Counted from the first letter of the stretch, positions 36,553 to 46,437 are shown. The stretch: DNA of 64,000 nucleotides from Antarctobacter aquimaris (GCF_900184945.1 NZ_FXYF01000011.1:62001-126000); one strand, 5' to 3'. Notes: a model not told the origin generated them from the letters alone. A program made the numbers and translations.

Positions 36553-37386
36553 ATGACACAACGGATCGCCTTCCAGGGAGACCTGGGCGCCTATTCCCAC
36601 CAGGCCTGCGCCGAGGCGCGGCCCGACGCCGAGGTGCTGCCCTGCCGCACCTTCGAGGAGGTGATCCGCGCCGTGCGTGACGGCCGCGCGGACCTCGCCA
36701 TGCTGCCGGTCGAGAATTCGACCTACGGACGGGTCGCGGACATCCACCGCCTGTTGCCGGAGTCGGGGCTGCGCATCGTCGACGAGGCCTTTGTCCGCGT
36801 CCACATCAGCCTGATGGCGCTGCCGGGCGTGCAGATCGAGGCGCTCAAGCGGGTGCGCGCGCATCTGGTTCTGCTGCCGCAGGCCGCTGCCTTCCTGTCG
36901 GAATATGGCATCGAGGGTGTCGCCGCCGCCGACAGCGCCGGGGCCGCCGCCGAACTGGCGAAAAAGGGCCTGACCGACGAAGGCGTGCTGGCCTCCGACC
37001 TTGCCGCCGAGATCTACGGCCTGCACATCCTGGCGCGCCACATCGAGGACCACGCCCACAACACCACCCGTTTCCTGCTGATGTCGCCCGAACCCGACAC
37101 CTCGCGGCGCGGCACGCACGGCATGATGACCACCTTCATCTTCCAGGTGCGCAACATCCCGGCGGCGCTCTACAAGGCGATGGGCGGTTTTGCCACCAAC
37201 GGCGTCAACATGACCAAGCTGGAAAGCTACATGGTGGGCGGCTCCTTCACGGCGACACAGTTCTATGCCGACATCGAGGGGCACCCGGACGATCCGGAGG
37301 TCCGCCGCGCGCTCGAGGAACTGGACTACTTCACCGACATGCTGGAGATCCTCGGCGTCTACCCGCGCGACCCCAAGCGCGACTGA
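36553..37386 (+). CDS. pheA: Prephenate dehydratase
   Basis: 277 aa, monofunctional. It converts prephenate to phenylpyruvate in phenylalanine synthesis. The catalytic domain begins RIAFQGDLGAYSHQA and has the NTTRF motif (about residue 176-180); a C-terminal ACT domain (ESYMVGGSFTATQFYAD) provides phenylalanine feedback. The chorismate mutase domain of fused forms is absent, as is usual in alphaproteobacteria. Confidence 0.96.
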   Translation: MTQRIAFQGDLGAYSHQACAEARPDAEVLPCRTFEEVIRAVRDGRADLAMLPVENSTYGRVADIHRLLPESGLRIVDEAFVRVHISLMALPGVQIEALKRVRAHLVLLPQAAAFLSEYGIEGVAAADSAGAAAELAKKGLTDEGVLASDLAAEIYGLHILARHIEDHAHNTTRFLLMSPEPDTSRRGTHGMMTTFIFQVRNIPAALYKAMGGFATNGVNMTKLESYMVGGSFTATQFYADIEGHPDDPEVRRALEELDYFTDMLEILGVYPRDPKRD

Positions 37387-37394
37387 GCGTCACC

Positions 37395-37850
37395 TCAGAT
37401 CAGCAGGCCACCCGCGCCTTCGTGGCGCAGCAGCCAGACCTTCGTCTCGACCCCGTGCGCGCCCGAGAAGCCGCCCAGCCCCTGCGCCCCCAGAACCCGG
37501 TGGCAGGGAATGATCAGCGGGATCGGGTTACCGCCGCAGGCCTGCCCCACCGCCTGCGCCGGGGCGGACAGCGCCTTGGCGATGGCGCCGTAAGTCGTCG
37601 TTTCACCAAAGGGAATTGCGGCGATCTGTGCGCAGACGGCGCGCTGGAAGTCGCTGCCGCCGACCCGCAGCGGCAGGTCGAAGACGGTCAGGCGCCTGGC
37701 GAAGTAGTCGGCGACCTGCGCCGCCGCCCTGCGCAGCAGCGGCGTGTCGTCCCGCGCACCGCTGGCGGTCCAGGCGGCCGAGGTGATCGCGCCGTCGGTT
37801 TCGGTGATCTCGAAAACGCCGGTGGGTGTGTCGAGGCAGAGGCGGGGCAT
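37395..37850 (-). CDS. ogt: Methylated-DNA--protein-cysteine methyltransferase
   Basis: 151 aa. It repairs O6-methylguanine by transferring the methyl group to its own cysteine. The active-site motif is IPC116HRVL; a helix-turn-helix (TTTYGAIAKAL) and GGNPIPLIIP precede it. The ATG at 37850 (MPRLCLDTPTG) is chosen as it starts the fold; the frame is open 38 codons upstream but that sequence is antisense to the promoter region of the next gene. Ribosome-binding site is weak. Confidence 0.92.
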   Translation of the reverse strand: MPRLCLDTPTGVFEITETDGAITSAAWTASGARDDTPLLRRAAAQVADYFARRLTVFDLPLRVGGSDFQRAVCAQIAAIPFGETTTYGAIAKALSAPAQAVGQACGGNPIPLIIPCHRVLGAQGLGGFSGAHGVETKVWLLRHEGAGGLLI

Positions 37851-37990
37851 GTCGCAGGGTGCGCCCAAGTCCGCGGCTTGGCAAGCGGTGGAACACGGCA
37901 GCTTCGGGAACCTGCGGCACAGGATGTCGCTTCCAGACGCGCCGGGGCCGCACTGGCCGGGCAAGCATCCCGGAAAAACGTGAGGACCTC

Positions 37991-38935
37991 ATGACGACTG
38001 GATTCATCGGACTGGGCGCGGTGGGCGCCAAACTGGCGGGCAACCTGCACCGCAACGGCGTTGCGCTGACGGTCTTCGACCTCGACGCCGACAAGATGGC
38101 GCCGTTCCTGGCCGAGGGCGCGCAGTCGGCAACCTCTGCTGCCGACGTGATGCAGCGCTGCGACACGGTGATCACCTCGCTGCCCAGCCCGGCCGCGTCG
38201 GAGGCGGTGCTGGCCGAGATGCTGCCACACATGGGCCGGGGCAAGACCTGGGTCGAGATGTCGACCACCGACCCGGCGGTGATCGTCGAACAGGCGGCGC
38301 GGGTCGCGGCCACCGGCGGCATCGCGGTCGAGGCGCCGGTGTCGGGCGGTTGTCACCGCGCGGCGACGGGCAACATCTCGGTCTTTTGCGGGGGTCCGCG
38401 CGCCACCTTCGAGGCGGTGCTGCCGCTGCTCACCATCCTTGGCCGGCAGGTGCTGCACACCGGCGAGGTGGGCACCGCGTCCAGGCTGAAAGTGATGACC
38501 AACTACCTGGCCACGGCCAACCTGCTGACGCTGTGCGAAGCGCTGGCCACGATGAAGGCGGCGGGGCTCGACATGGCCACCACCTACGAGGCGATCCGGA
38601 TTTCCTCGGGCACGTCTTTCGTCCACGAGACCGAAAGCCAGCTGATCCTGTCGGGTAGCCGCGATGTCGACTTCACGCTGGACTTGGTGATGAAGGACAT
38701 CTCGCTGTTCCAGGGGCTGGCCGATGCGCACGGCGTGCCGCTGGAAATCTCGCCGCTGGTCATCGCCATGATCCAGGATGGACAAAGGACCTTTGGTCCG
38801 CGCGAACAATCCGACCGGATGATCGAGCGGCTGGAACGCGCCATCGGGATGGACGTGCGGGCCGACGGGTTTCCGCTGGAATTGGTCGATGACCAGCCAC
38901 CGGCGATCGGCGCCGAGGTGATCGTCCGCCGTTGA
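37991..38935 (+). CDS. NAD(P)-dependent beta-hydroxyacid dehydrogenase (3-hydroxyisobutyrate dehydrogenase family)
   Basis: 314 aa. The Rossmann motif is GFIGLGAVGAKLAGNL (residues 4-19), the substrate motif is EAPVSGG, and the catalytic lysine lies in GTASRLKVMTNYL. The family includes 3-hydroxyisobutyrate dehydrogenase, tartronate semialdehyde reductase and related enzymes; the substrate is not readable here. The ATG is supported by GAGG 5 nt upstream; no neighbour suggests a pathway. Confidence 0.88.
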   Translation: MTTGFIGLGAVGAKLAGNLHRNGVALTVFDLDADKMAPFLAEGAQSATSAADVMQRCDTVITSLPSPAASEAVLAEMLPHMGRGKTWVEMSTTDPAVIVEQAARVAATGGIAVEAPVSGGCHRAATGNISVFCGGPRATFEAVLPLLTILGRQVLHTGEVGTASRLKVMTNYLATANLLTLCEALATMKAAGLDMATTYEAIRISSGTSFVHETESQLILSGSRDVDFTLDLVMKDISLFQGLADAHGVPLEISPLVIAMIQDGQRTFGPREQSDRMIERLERAIGMDVRADGFPLELVDDQPPAIGAEVIVRR

Positions 38936-38999
38936 TGCTGATCACGCGAGTGGCGCAGCGCCCGCCGCGCTGCCGCCGCACAGGCATGGGCGCCGGCAC

Positions 39000-39085
39000 A
39001 TCCATCTTTGGTCCGGAATTATCCCCGGGGGGGTTCGGGGGCAGCGCCCCCGGCCGGTCGGATCGCGGCAGGCGATCCGAAACCT
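39000..39085 (+). repeat. Intergenic repeat family, copy C
   Basis: Contains ATCTTTGGTCCGGAATTATCCCCGGGGGGG in part, then GGGGGCAGCGCCCCCGG and the GTCGGATCGC / GCGATCCGA arms shared with copy B. It lies between two plus-strand genes. Confidence 0.55.
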
Positions 39086-39200
39086 CTCATTTGGACTGCT
39101 GGCGGATAGGGGCAATGCCGGGCGCGAAGCGGCGCCAAGCCACTTCCCCCCGGGCAGCGCGCGCATTAGGAGGAAGGCGCGCGGCACAAAGGGAGCAGGT

Positions 39201-39680
39201 ATGGCAAGCGAAGAACTGGCACGGATCACGGCGTCGGCGCCGCGGCGCTTCATCGGGGTGGGCGCCATGCTCGGTCTGGGGGCGCTGCTGCTGTACATGG
39301 CGCTGTCCACCGGCGGCATGCACTTTCTCTGGCAGGCCACGCTTGGGGGCTTGGGCCTGGGCGCGCTGTGGCTGGCGCAAAAGACCTGGCAGTCGACCGG
39401 GCATGTGCTGATCCTGACGGAACAGGCCCTGACCGACAGCGACGGCACGCTGCTGGCGCGGATCGACCAGATCGAGCGGGTCGATCGCAGCGCCTTTGCC
39501 ATGAAGCCGTCGAACGGATTCCTGGTGATCCTCAAGCAGCCCGGTCCGCGGGTCTGGCGGCCCGGTCTGTGGTGGCGCATGGGCCGGCGGGTCGCCGTGG
39601 GTGGCGTCACGGCGGGGTCGCAGACGCGGCCGGTGGCCGACATCATGAGCCAGCTGCTGATCCAGCGAAAGGACGGCTGA
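39201..39680 (+). CDS. Small membrane protein, unknown function
   Basis: 159 aa. Two membrane helices (about residues 18-36 and 44-60) are followed by a cytosolic beta-rich part (LILTEQALTDSDGTLLARIDQIERVDRS), resembling PH-like DUF domains. GGGAGCAGGT precedes the ATG. An intrinsic terminator follows immediately. No homologue or partner can be named. Confidence 0.65.
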   Translation: MASEELARITASAPRRFIGVGAMLGLGALLLYMALSTGGMHFLWQATLGGLGLGALWLAQKTWQSTGHVLILTEQALTDSDGTLLARIDQIERVDRSAFAMKPSNGFLVILKQPGPRVWRPGLWWRMGRRVAVGGVTAGSQTRPVADIMSQLLIQRKDG

Positions 39681-39706
39681 AAGGCCGCGCGGGCGGCGCG
39701 GCCTTT
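39680..39706. terminator. Bidirectional intrinsic terminator
   Basis: Stem AAAGGCCGCGC / GCGCGGCCTTT of 11 bp with a 5-nt loop. Both strands end in TTT; the left arm overlaps the last base of the stop codon of the plus-strand gene, and the right side faces the convergent tadE gene. Confidence 0.85.
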
Positions 39707-39732
39707 CGGATACCTGGCTGGAGCCCCGGCGT

Positions 39733-40278
39733 TCAGACGCCGCTGAAGACGATCTGCGGGCTGTAGCGCGGACGGGTAAAGCTGTAGGTGGTGATCTCGA
39801 AGGTATCGAGGCCGACGTTGAAGATCGGGTCGAAGGTATCCCAGGTCTCGACGATGATCAGCTGTTCGCCGGGCAGACCCTGCGGCAGACGGCCGGCATA
39901 GGCGGGCATGTCGGCGTTCTGCAACTGCGGGTAGTCGCCGCGTTCCTCGGACCAGACCACCTGCCAGCCGAGGTCACTGTCGTACTGCACCACGGTCACG
40001 CGCAGGTCGGTCTCGGCGGCGGTGCTCTTGGTCAGGTGGCGCAGCATCTGGCTGGCGTTGGCGATGTAGTCGGGGGTGATGGCCGCGGTCTCGCGCGAGA
40101 TCATGTCGCTGATCACGTAGTTGGCCTTCTGGTTCACGGCCTGCTGGCGGAAGGCGTCGAAGTAGGTCCAGCCGACACCGAATATGAACAGCAGCGCGGG
40201 AAAGACGATGATCGCCTCGACGTTGACGTGGCCGCGGGTGTCGCGTGTGAAGGTCCTGAACATGGCAGCGATGGACAT
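39733..40278 (-). CDS. TadE-family pseudopilin (paralogue A2)
   Basis: 181 aa. A basic N-terminus (MFRTFTRDTRGHVNVEA) is followed by one membrane helix (IIVFPALLFIFGVGWTYF). The prepilin-like Glu just before the helix fits TadE. The C-terminus ends FTRPRYSPQIVFSGV, closely matching the paralogue ending at 49627. Tad pseudopilins are processed by a prepilin peptidase and assist Flp pilus or surface-protein function. Last gene of the minus-strand cluster tadG-tadE-tadE. Confidence 0.8.
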   Translation of the reverse strand: MSIAAMFRTFTRDTRGHVNVEAIIVFPALLFIFGVGWTYFDAFRQQAVNQKANYVISDMISRETAAITPDYIANASQMLRHLTKSTAAETDLRVTVVQYDSDLGWQVVWSEERGDYPQLQNADMPAYAGRLPQGLPGEQLIIVETWDTFDPIFNVGLDTFEITTYSFTRPRYSPQIVFSGV

Positions 40279-40289
40279 CTGAGCGCTCC

Positions 40290-40823
40290 TTAGCTGGGCT
40301 CGAAGACGAAGGCGGAGGTCGACACGATGGCGGTATAGCCTTCGGCGTCCTTGGGCAGGCTGGCGTTCAGCGTCGCGGCCGGGGTCAGTGGCCGGAACTT
40401 GTAGCAGGCGCGCAGGAACATCAGCTGGCCGCCGCCGCCGTGGCGAAAGGTCCGCTGCGGGGTCGCCGCCTGGCTGATGTCGGCGCAGTCGGCCGATTGC
40501 GGCGGCGCGGTGTAGTTGCGCATGTCCAGCGGGATCATCTCGAGGTGCAGCGTCTGCATGCAGCCCGGCAGCACGGTGGTCTTGGCGCAGATATTGGCCT
40601 TGAGCGCGTCGTGCGTGGGGTTGGTGACGCCGATCTTGACCTCGCGCACCGCCTGGTCGAGCGCACGCTCGAGCTGGACGCTGCGGACGGTGATTGTGCC
40701 GACCTCGATGGAGGAGACGATGATCGCCACGAAGAGCGGCACCCAGAGGGCGAAGGCGACGACCGCGGTGCCATCTTCCTCGGCGCGGAAGCGACGCAGG
40801 GTCTTGAGGGACGAACGGATCAT
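40290..40823 (-). CDS. TadE-family pseudopilin (paralogue A1)
   Basis: 177 aa. Structure: basic start RFRAEEDGTAVVAF, one helix, then an extracytoplasmic domain with cysteines. The C-terminal part (GQLMFLRACYKFRP, TSAFVFEPS) parallels the gene at 48525 (NQLMLMRACLKYKP, TSAFVQEPR). Overlaps tadG by 4 nt (ATGA) and precedes the next tadE by 11 nt. Confidence 0.82.
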   Translation of the reverse strand: MIRSSLKTLRRFRAEEDGTAVVAFALWVPLFVAIIVSSIEVGTITVRSVQLERALDQAVREVKIGVTNPTHDALKANICAKTTVLPGCMQTLHLEMIPLDMRNYTAPPQSADCADISQAATPQRTFRHGGGGQLMFLRACYKFRPLTPAATLNASLPKDAEGYTAIVSTSAFVFEPS

Positions 40824-42466
40824 TGGGTCAGCCTCAGTTGGGTGATGGTGTTGGCGATGGAGGCAAAGGTCTCGGTCAGATCGGCGCCTTGCACGTCGAA
40901 GAAATGGGCCGGCGAGGAGGCGCAGTTGCTCATGGCGTCCAGGCCGCGCTGGGGTGCCTCGAAGCCGATGGCGAAGACCACGACACCCTGGGCCTTGGCG
41001 GCATCGCAGATCGCCTCGAGCCGGCTGTCGGCCTGGTCGGGGCCGGCAATGGACGTGTAGGCATAGTAGATGTCGGAGTACTCGGCGTAGGTCACGTAGC
41101 CGTCGTTGTAGGGCCGCGAGTAGAATTTCGAGCCGACAGCCCGGGTGCCGAAGCGGGCGAACAGCTCGGCGTTGGCCATGCGGCGTGCGCTGGCATCGCC
41201 GTCGGGCGTGTTGCGGTAGCGGTAGCTCGCCGAAGAACTGTCGAAACGCGGCCAGTACCAGACATCCGGGGTGGTTCCGGGGTTGTCACGCACCAGCACG
41301 GAAAAGCGGTCATCGGTGAGCGAGGCGGTGCCGCGATCGTCGATCCAGACGTTGGAGTTGCCGAACTTGTACTGCGCCTTAAGATCGTACTGGGTGGTAT
41401 TTTCGCCGTCGGTCATGACCACGATGTACTTGCTGGTCTCGGGGTCCGAGTAGTCGGCAGGGCGTGCGGCGAACTGCGACTCGACCAGGCCGTCATAGGC
41501 CATGTCCGAGATCGCCGGGCGTGCCGCCGGGTCAAGTAGGGCGGTGCCCCATTTCACGCCGAGATCGATGGCGGTGTTGCCGCCAGAGTTGAGTGCGTCA
41601 ATGTGTGCCTTGAGTTGCGCGGCGTCCGAACTGTGCGCCAGAACCGCGCCAGTCGCGCCGGTATAGCACCAGGGGCTGGGGATCTGGGTGGTATTCACGT
41701 TCGTGCTGTTGAGGTCGAAATGGGCCAGTCGGGTCAACGTCTGATCTGGGGTGATGCCCGTCTGGTCAAAGTCGGAGGGCTGGAAGATCACGCAGCTCGA
41801 ATAGTTGTGCACTGTGTCCAGCGTGAAATAGCTGGCGGCAACAGGCCCCAGGTTCACGTTCGCGTTGTACGGCACAATGGAGATCGTTGTCAGCGCGTCG
41901 CTGTCCGGCGGCATCAGGATGTCGACGAAATCGCGGGCAGCGCTGCGCATGTGCACGATCTTGTTGTTCCAGCCCATCGAGCCGGAGATGTCGAGCACCA
42001 TCGAGATCTCGACGTTGGCGGTGGCATGTTCGGCGGCGGCCAGGCCGTAGGCGTCCAGCGTGTCGACGCCGATCAGCGACATGAAGTCTGAGGGGATTGT
42101 CGAGTGCCCGCTCGCGGTCACCCGCTTGGCGGTCAGCGACTGGTCGACCTGCACATCGGTCAGCGCGTCGGACAGGCCCATGGCGGCAAAGTACTGGGCC
42201 ACCACCTGCTGGGGGTCCCCGGCGTTCTTGATGTCAGCGGCGGCCAGCACCGCGCGGTCCAGTGTGTTCTGCACCTTGGTACGGCGCAGTTCGGCCTGCA
42301 TCATGTCGACACCGACACCGCCAAAGACCATCATCACCAGCGATCCGACGATCGCCAGGTAGGACATGTTGCCAGACCGGTCCGTCCAGAAGGCCCGCAG
42401 ATGCGAGGCCGCGGTCGACACGGCGCGGGGTGCGGACAGCGCCGCAGGGCTTGTCATCGTCTTCAT
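40820..42466 (-). CDS. TadG-like protein with von Willebrand A domain (paralogue A)
   Basis: 548 aa. An N-terminal pseudopilin-like segment (WTDRSGNMSYLAIVGSLVMMVFGGVGVDMM) is followed by an alpha-helical linker and a vWA domain with the MIDAS motif DISGSM (about residues 157-162) and TDGEN further on. The vWA is interrupted by unique segments. TadG-type proteins are found with Flp pili and act at the envelope in adhesion. AAAGGTG precedes the ATG. Lacks the large insert seen in the two plus-strand paralogues. Confidence 0.85.
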   Translation of the reverse strand: MKTMTSPAALSAPRAVSTAASHLRAFWTDRSGNMSYLAIVGSLVMMVFGGVGVDMMQAELRRTKVQNTLDRAVLAAADIKNAGDPQQVVAQYFAAMGLSDALTDVQVDQSLTAKRVTASGHSTIPSDFMSLIGVDTLDAYGLAAAEHATANVEISMVLDISGSMGWNNKIVHMRSAARDFVDILMPPDSDALTTISIVPYNANVNLGPVAASYFTLDTVHNYSSCVIFQPSDFDQTGITPDQTLTRLAHFDLNSTNVNTTQIPSPWCYTGATGAVLAHSSDAAQLKAHIDALNSGGNTAIDLGVKWGTALLDPAARPAISDMAYDGLVESQFAARPADYSDPETSKYIVVMTDGENTTQYDLKAQYKFGNSNVWIDDRGTASLTDDRFSVLVRDNPGTTPDVWYWPRFDSSSASYRYRNTPDGDASARRMANAELFARFGTRAVGSKFYSRPYNDGYVTYAEYSDIYYAYTSIAGPDQADSRLEAICDAAKAQGVVVFAIGFEAPQRGLDAMSNCASSPAHFFDVQGADLTETFASIANTITQLRLTQ

Positions 42467-42490
42467 AAACTTGGCACCTTTCTTCCGGAC

Positions 42491-42516
42491 TTCCGGGTTG
42501 GCCCCCCCAACCGGAA
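42491..42516 (-). other. Leader hairpin of tadG (paralogue A) in a 333-nt divergent gap
   Basis: TTCCGGGTTG / CAACCGGAA forms a near-perfect stem with a one-base bulge and a C7-containing loop, about 15 nt upstream of the ribosome-binding site on the minus strand. The rest of the gap 42467-42799 holds a possible -10 (TAAAAT on the minus strand near 42540) and the gdhA leader; nothing else is recognised. Confidence 0.35.
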
Positions 42517-42799
42517 CCGGTGCAGTTTGATGACAATTTTATGCCATTTCATGATGGCGGAATTGCGGCGGGCGAGGGCACATTTCAACGGGTCAGGCGG
42601 CGTCAACCGGAACAGTCGGCAGGTGCGGAGGGGTTTGTTTCCCGGGGTGGCACGTTTTCCGCATCCGACCGTGTGCGGCCCCGCGCGGCCTGCCCTGATT
42701 CTGACAAAACCGGGGTTGGGAGCCTGGTGCGGCCGCGTTAGGCTGCCCGCGACGGTCCGGTTCGAGCGGGCCGTCGCGCCCCAGAAAGGGAGATCCCAG

Positions 42800-44254
42800 A
42801 TGACTCTGTCCAAGCCCAATCCCGTCGTGCCGCAGAACGAGCCGACGTTCCGCCAGTCGGTCGACCTGATGTACAACCGGGCGGTGGCGCTGATGGACCT
42901 GCCACCGGGGTTGGAGGAAAAGATCAGGGTCTGCAACGCCACCTACACGGTCCGTTTCGGCGTGCGGCTGCGGGGCAAGATCCAGACCTTTACCGGCTAC
43001 CGGTCGGTGCATTCCGAACACATGGAACCGGTCAAGGGCGGCATCCGCTACGCCACCTCGGTCAACCAAGACGAGGTCGAGGCGCTGGCCGCGCTGATGA
43101 CCTACAAATGCGCGCTGGTCGAGGCGCCGTTTGGCGGATCCAAGGGCGGGCTCCGCATCGACCCGCGTCAGTACGATGAGCAGGAACTGGAGCAGATCAC
43201 CCGCCGTTTTGCCTATGAGCTGATCAAGCGCGACCTGATCCATCCCAGCCAGAACGTGCCGGCCCCCGACATGGGTACCTCCGAGCGCGAGATGGCCTGG
43301 ATCGCCGACCAGTACGCGCGGATGAACACCACCGACATCAACGCACGCGCCTGCGTGACCGGCAAGCCGACCACCTTTGGCGGCATCCAGGGCCGGACCG
43401 AGGCGACCGGGCGCGGCGTGCAGTACGCCCTGCGCGAGTTCTTTCGCCACCCCGAGGACGTCATGAAGGCGGGCCTGTCGGGCACGCTGGACGGCAAGCG
43501 GATCATCGTGCAGGGGCTGGGCAATGTCGGCTACCACGCGGCAAAGTTCCTTCAGGAAGAGGACGGCGCGCGGATCACCGGCATCATCGAGCGCGACGGC
43601 GCGCTGGTCGATCCGAAAGGGCTGCCTGTGGAGGAGGTGCGCAACTGGATCATGCGGCATGGCGGCGTCACCGGCTATCCCGGCGCCACTCACGTGGCCG
43701 AGGGCGCAACAGTGCTGGAGCAGGACTGCGACATCCTCATCCCGGCGGCGCTGGAGGGCGTCATCAACCTGTCGAACGCCCGCGCCATCAGGGCGCCGCT
43801 GATCGTGGAAGCCGCCAACGGGCCGATCACCGCCGGGGCGGACGACATCCTGCGGGCGCGCGGCACGGTGATCCTGCCGGACATGTACGCCAATGCCGGC
43901 GGCGTGACGGTGTCCTATTTCGAATGGGTCAAGAACCTCAGCCACATCCGCTTTGGCCGGATGCAGCGGCGGCAGGAAGAGGCCCGCCACCTGCTGATCG
44001 TGCAGGAGCTGGAGCGGCTGTCGGCGGACGAGAACCTGGGCTGGACGCTGTCGCCCGACTTCAAGGCGCGCTACCTGCGCGGCGCGGACGAGCTGGAACT
44101 GGTGCGCTCGGGGCTCGATGACACGATGCGCACGGCGTATCAGTCGATGCGCGAGGTCTGGCATGACCGCGAGGACGTGACCGACCTGCGCACCGCCGCC
44201 TTTATCGTGGCGATCGGCCGGGTGGCGGCCAGCTATCGCGCCAAGGGGTTGTGA
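42800..44254 (+). CDS. gdhA: Glutamate dehydrogenase (Glu/Leu/Phe/Val family)
   Basis: 484 aa. Catalyses reversible oxidative deamination of glutamate to 2-oxoglutarate. The catalytic Lys region YKCALVEAPFGGSKGG (about residues 107-122), the nucleotide motif GLGNVGYHAA and the ANGPIT segment are intact. GGGAG before the ATG at 42800 sets the start; the frame is open further upstream but is noncoding in character. It is flanked on both sides by Tad/vWA clusters, with no obvious functional link. Confidence 0.95.
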   Translation: MTLSKPNPVVPQNEPTFRQSVDLMYNRAVALMDLPPGLEEKIRVCNATYTVRFGVRLRGKIQTFTGYRSVHSEHMEPVKGGIRYATSVNQDEVEALAALMTYKCALVEAPFGGSKGGLRIDPRQYDEQELEQITRRFAYELIKRDLIHPSQNVPAPDMGTSEREMAWIADQYARMNTTDINARACVTGKPTTFGGIQGRTEATGRGVQYALREFFRHPEDVMKAGLSGTLDGKRIIVQGLGNVGYHAAKFLQEEDGARITGIIERDGALVDPKGLPVEEVRNWIMRHGGVTGYPGATHVAEGATVLEQDCDILIPAALEGVINLSNARAIRAPLIVEAANGPITAGADDILRARGTVILPDMYANAGGVTVSYFEWVKNLSHIRFGRMQRRQEEARHLLIVQELERLSADENLGWTLSPDFKARYLRGADELELVRSGLDDTMRTAYQSMREVWHDREDVTDLRTAAFIVAIGRVAASYRAKGL

Positions 44255-44511
44255 CCCGGCAGGCCTGATCGACCAGCGCGCGCGCCTCTTGCGGCACATC
44301 GCCCACGGCGGCCCGCGCACCCAGGATGCCCGGGTGTGCGCGGATCGGACCGCGCCTGTGGGGCGATCCGGCACCCCGTTCAACTTGCCGAAAATCGGCG
44401 GCTTTCGTCACTCTTCCGCCGCATTTCCGGCCGGAGGGTTGACCGAATCTTACCCGAAAAAAGCTCCTGTTCGGCCGCAAATGCCAGGCGCGGCGAAACC
44501 GGAGAAACAAG

Positions 44512-46416
44512 ATGGCCCGATTTCCAATCTTCCGCCGCTCGACCTCGTCGCAGGCAATTTCCGCTGCACAGCGTTTTGCCCGGGACGAGGCGGGGAACGT
44601 CACGATCTACTCGGTCTACATCACGCTGCTCGTGCTCACGATCTCGGGGGCCTCGGTCGACCTGATGCGGCAGGAGGCATCGCGCACCCGGCTCCAGACG
44701 ACACTGGACCGCGCCGTGCTGGCCGCCGCCGATCTCGACCAATCCCAGGACCCGCAGGCCGTGGTGACCGACTACGTCGCCAAGGCCGGGCTGGACAGCT
44801 ACGTCACCTCGGTCGATGTCCAGATGGGGCTGAACGAACGCACGGTCAGCGCCGATGCCCACAGCAGCCTGTCGACGATCTTCCTCAAGATGTCGGGACA
44901 TGACATGCTGCCGGCCAACGCGCTGGCCACCGCCGAAGAACGCATCGCCAACGTCGAAATCAGCCTCGTGCTCGATATCTCGGGGTCGATGCGGTTCAAC
45001 AACCGGCTGGAAAACCTCAAGCCTGCTGCCAAGGCCTTTGTGGAAAAGGTCATGTCCGACGGCACCGACAGCGTCACCACGCTGAACCTGATCCCCTTCG
45101 CCGGGCAGGTGAACCCCGGTGACATCATGTTCGACTACTTCCTGGGCAAGCGGCCCAAGATCAAGGGCAACAACGGCTGGGGCAACGGTGACCAGGACGC
45201 GCCCGGCAATTCTCTTTGCAACAACAACGCCGAGAACTACGACGAGGGCCTCGCCGATCCGTCCTGCGCGGATGGCACCAACGGCGCCGCGTCGGGGTTC
45301 TTTGCTGCCTGGCCGCAGGCGATCTCCAACATCGTGGTCTACTTCGACACCGATGGCGACGACGCCTACGACGTGGCGCACAAGATCCAGAGCTTCCCCG
45401 AAACCGCCTCGCGCGATGTCGACGACTTTTTCAAGGGCGCCGTGGCCTACATGATCGCCCAGGACAGCCGCCTGACGAATTTCGACCAGTTCCTCGGCAT
45501 CTCGATCAAGGGCGGCAACGAGAAGAACCGCTATTTCCAGGTCAAGGGCAACCTCAACGGTGCCACCTCGGACCAGGGGCCGACCAAGAACACCGGCAAG
45601 ATCCCCGGCAGCACCTATTCCTACAACCAGATCGACTATGTTGCCTGGGAAGCGGCCTATGCCGGCCCCGTCGCCGAAGAGGTCGCGCCCGCGGTCAACG
45701 TCAACTTGCCCGGCACCTGCATCGAGGTCGACAATTTCGAGTTCGCCAATTCGATGCTGCCGGTCTCGGACGAGTATGTGCCGATCTTTCACCACTGGGC
45801 GATCGACCGCAGCGTGATGGACTGGGGTTGGTGCCCCGGCCAGCAGATGGCGGTGCAGTATTACTCTGCCGATCCGGTCCACCTGTCGCAGTTCATCGAC
45901 GACATCCGGATGCACGACGGCACCGGTGCGCAGGTCGGGATGAAATACGCCCTGGCGCTGCTGGACCCGACAACGCGGGACGCAGTCAGCCACATGATCG
46001 ACGCCGGTCTGATCGAAGCCCGCTTCGAAGGTCGCCCGATCGACTGGAACGACCCGGAGACAGAGAAATACATCGTCATCATGACCGACGGTCAGGTGAC
46101 CGACCAGTTCCGCCCGACCGATCCCGACGCGCCGATCAATGCGGAGGTCGAGCTGTTGGAACAGGGCTCCGGGAACTACACTGTGCGCACCGCGCGGTCC
46201 GTGAACCTCGGCAACCTTTACCAGCAGTGCGATCTGGCGCGGGAACGGGGCGTCACCGTCTTTACCATCGCCTTCGAGACGACAGCCACTGCCGCCGAGG
46301 AAATGCGCCTCTGCGCCTCCTCCGACAGCCACTTCTTCCACGTGCAGGGCGGCGAGATCTTCGACGCCTTCGACAGCATCGCGCGGCAGATCAATAACCT
46401 GAGGCTGATCCAATGA
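44512..46416 (+). CDS. TadG-like protein with von Willebrand A domain (paralogue B1)
   Basis: 634 aa. A membrane anchor (YITLLVLTISGASVDL) is followed by a repeated helical block (LQTTLDRAVLAAADL) and the vWA MIDAS motif DISGSM (about residues 155-160). A large insert inside the vWA carries NNGWGNGDQDAPG, CNNNAEN and an Asp-rich VYFDTDGDDAYD stretch that could bind metal. The C-terminus (FDSIARQINNLRLIQ) is the same as in the next gene. GGAG precedes the ATG. No TadE partner follows directly, unlike paralogue B2. Confidence 0.85.
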   Translation: MARFPIFRRSTSSQAISAAQRFARDEAGNVTIYSVYITLLVLTISGASVDLMRQEASRTRLQTTLDRAVLAAADLDQSQDPQAVVTDYVAKAGLDSYVTSVDVQMGLNERTVSADAHSSLSTIFLKMSGHDMLPANALATAEERIANVEISLVLDISGSMRFNNRLENLKPAAKAFVEKVMSDGTDSVTTLNLIPFAGQVNPGDIMFDYFLGKRPKIKGNNGWGNGDQDAPGNSLCNNNAENYDEGLADPSCADGTNGAASGFFAAWPQAISNIVVYFDTDGDDAYDVAHKIQSFPETASRDVDDFFKGAVAYMIAQDSRLTNFDQFLGISIKGGNEKNRYFQVKGNLNGATSDQGPTKNTGKIPGSTYSYNQIDYVAWEAAYAGPVAEEVAPAVNVNLPGTCIEVDNFEFANSMLPVSDEYVPIFHHWAIDRSVMDWGWCPGQQMAVQYYSADPVHLSQFIDDIRMHDGTGAQVGMKYALALLDPTTRDAVSHMIDAGLIEARFEGRPIDWNDPETEKYIVIMTDGQVTDQFRPTDPDAPINAEVELLEQGSGNYTVRTARSVNLGNLYQQCDLARERGVTVFTIAFETTATAAEEMRLCASSDSHFFHVQGGEIFDAFDSIARQINNLRLIQ

Positions 46417-46437
46417 GCAGCCTTTCAGGAACCTTCC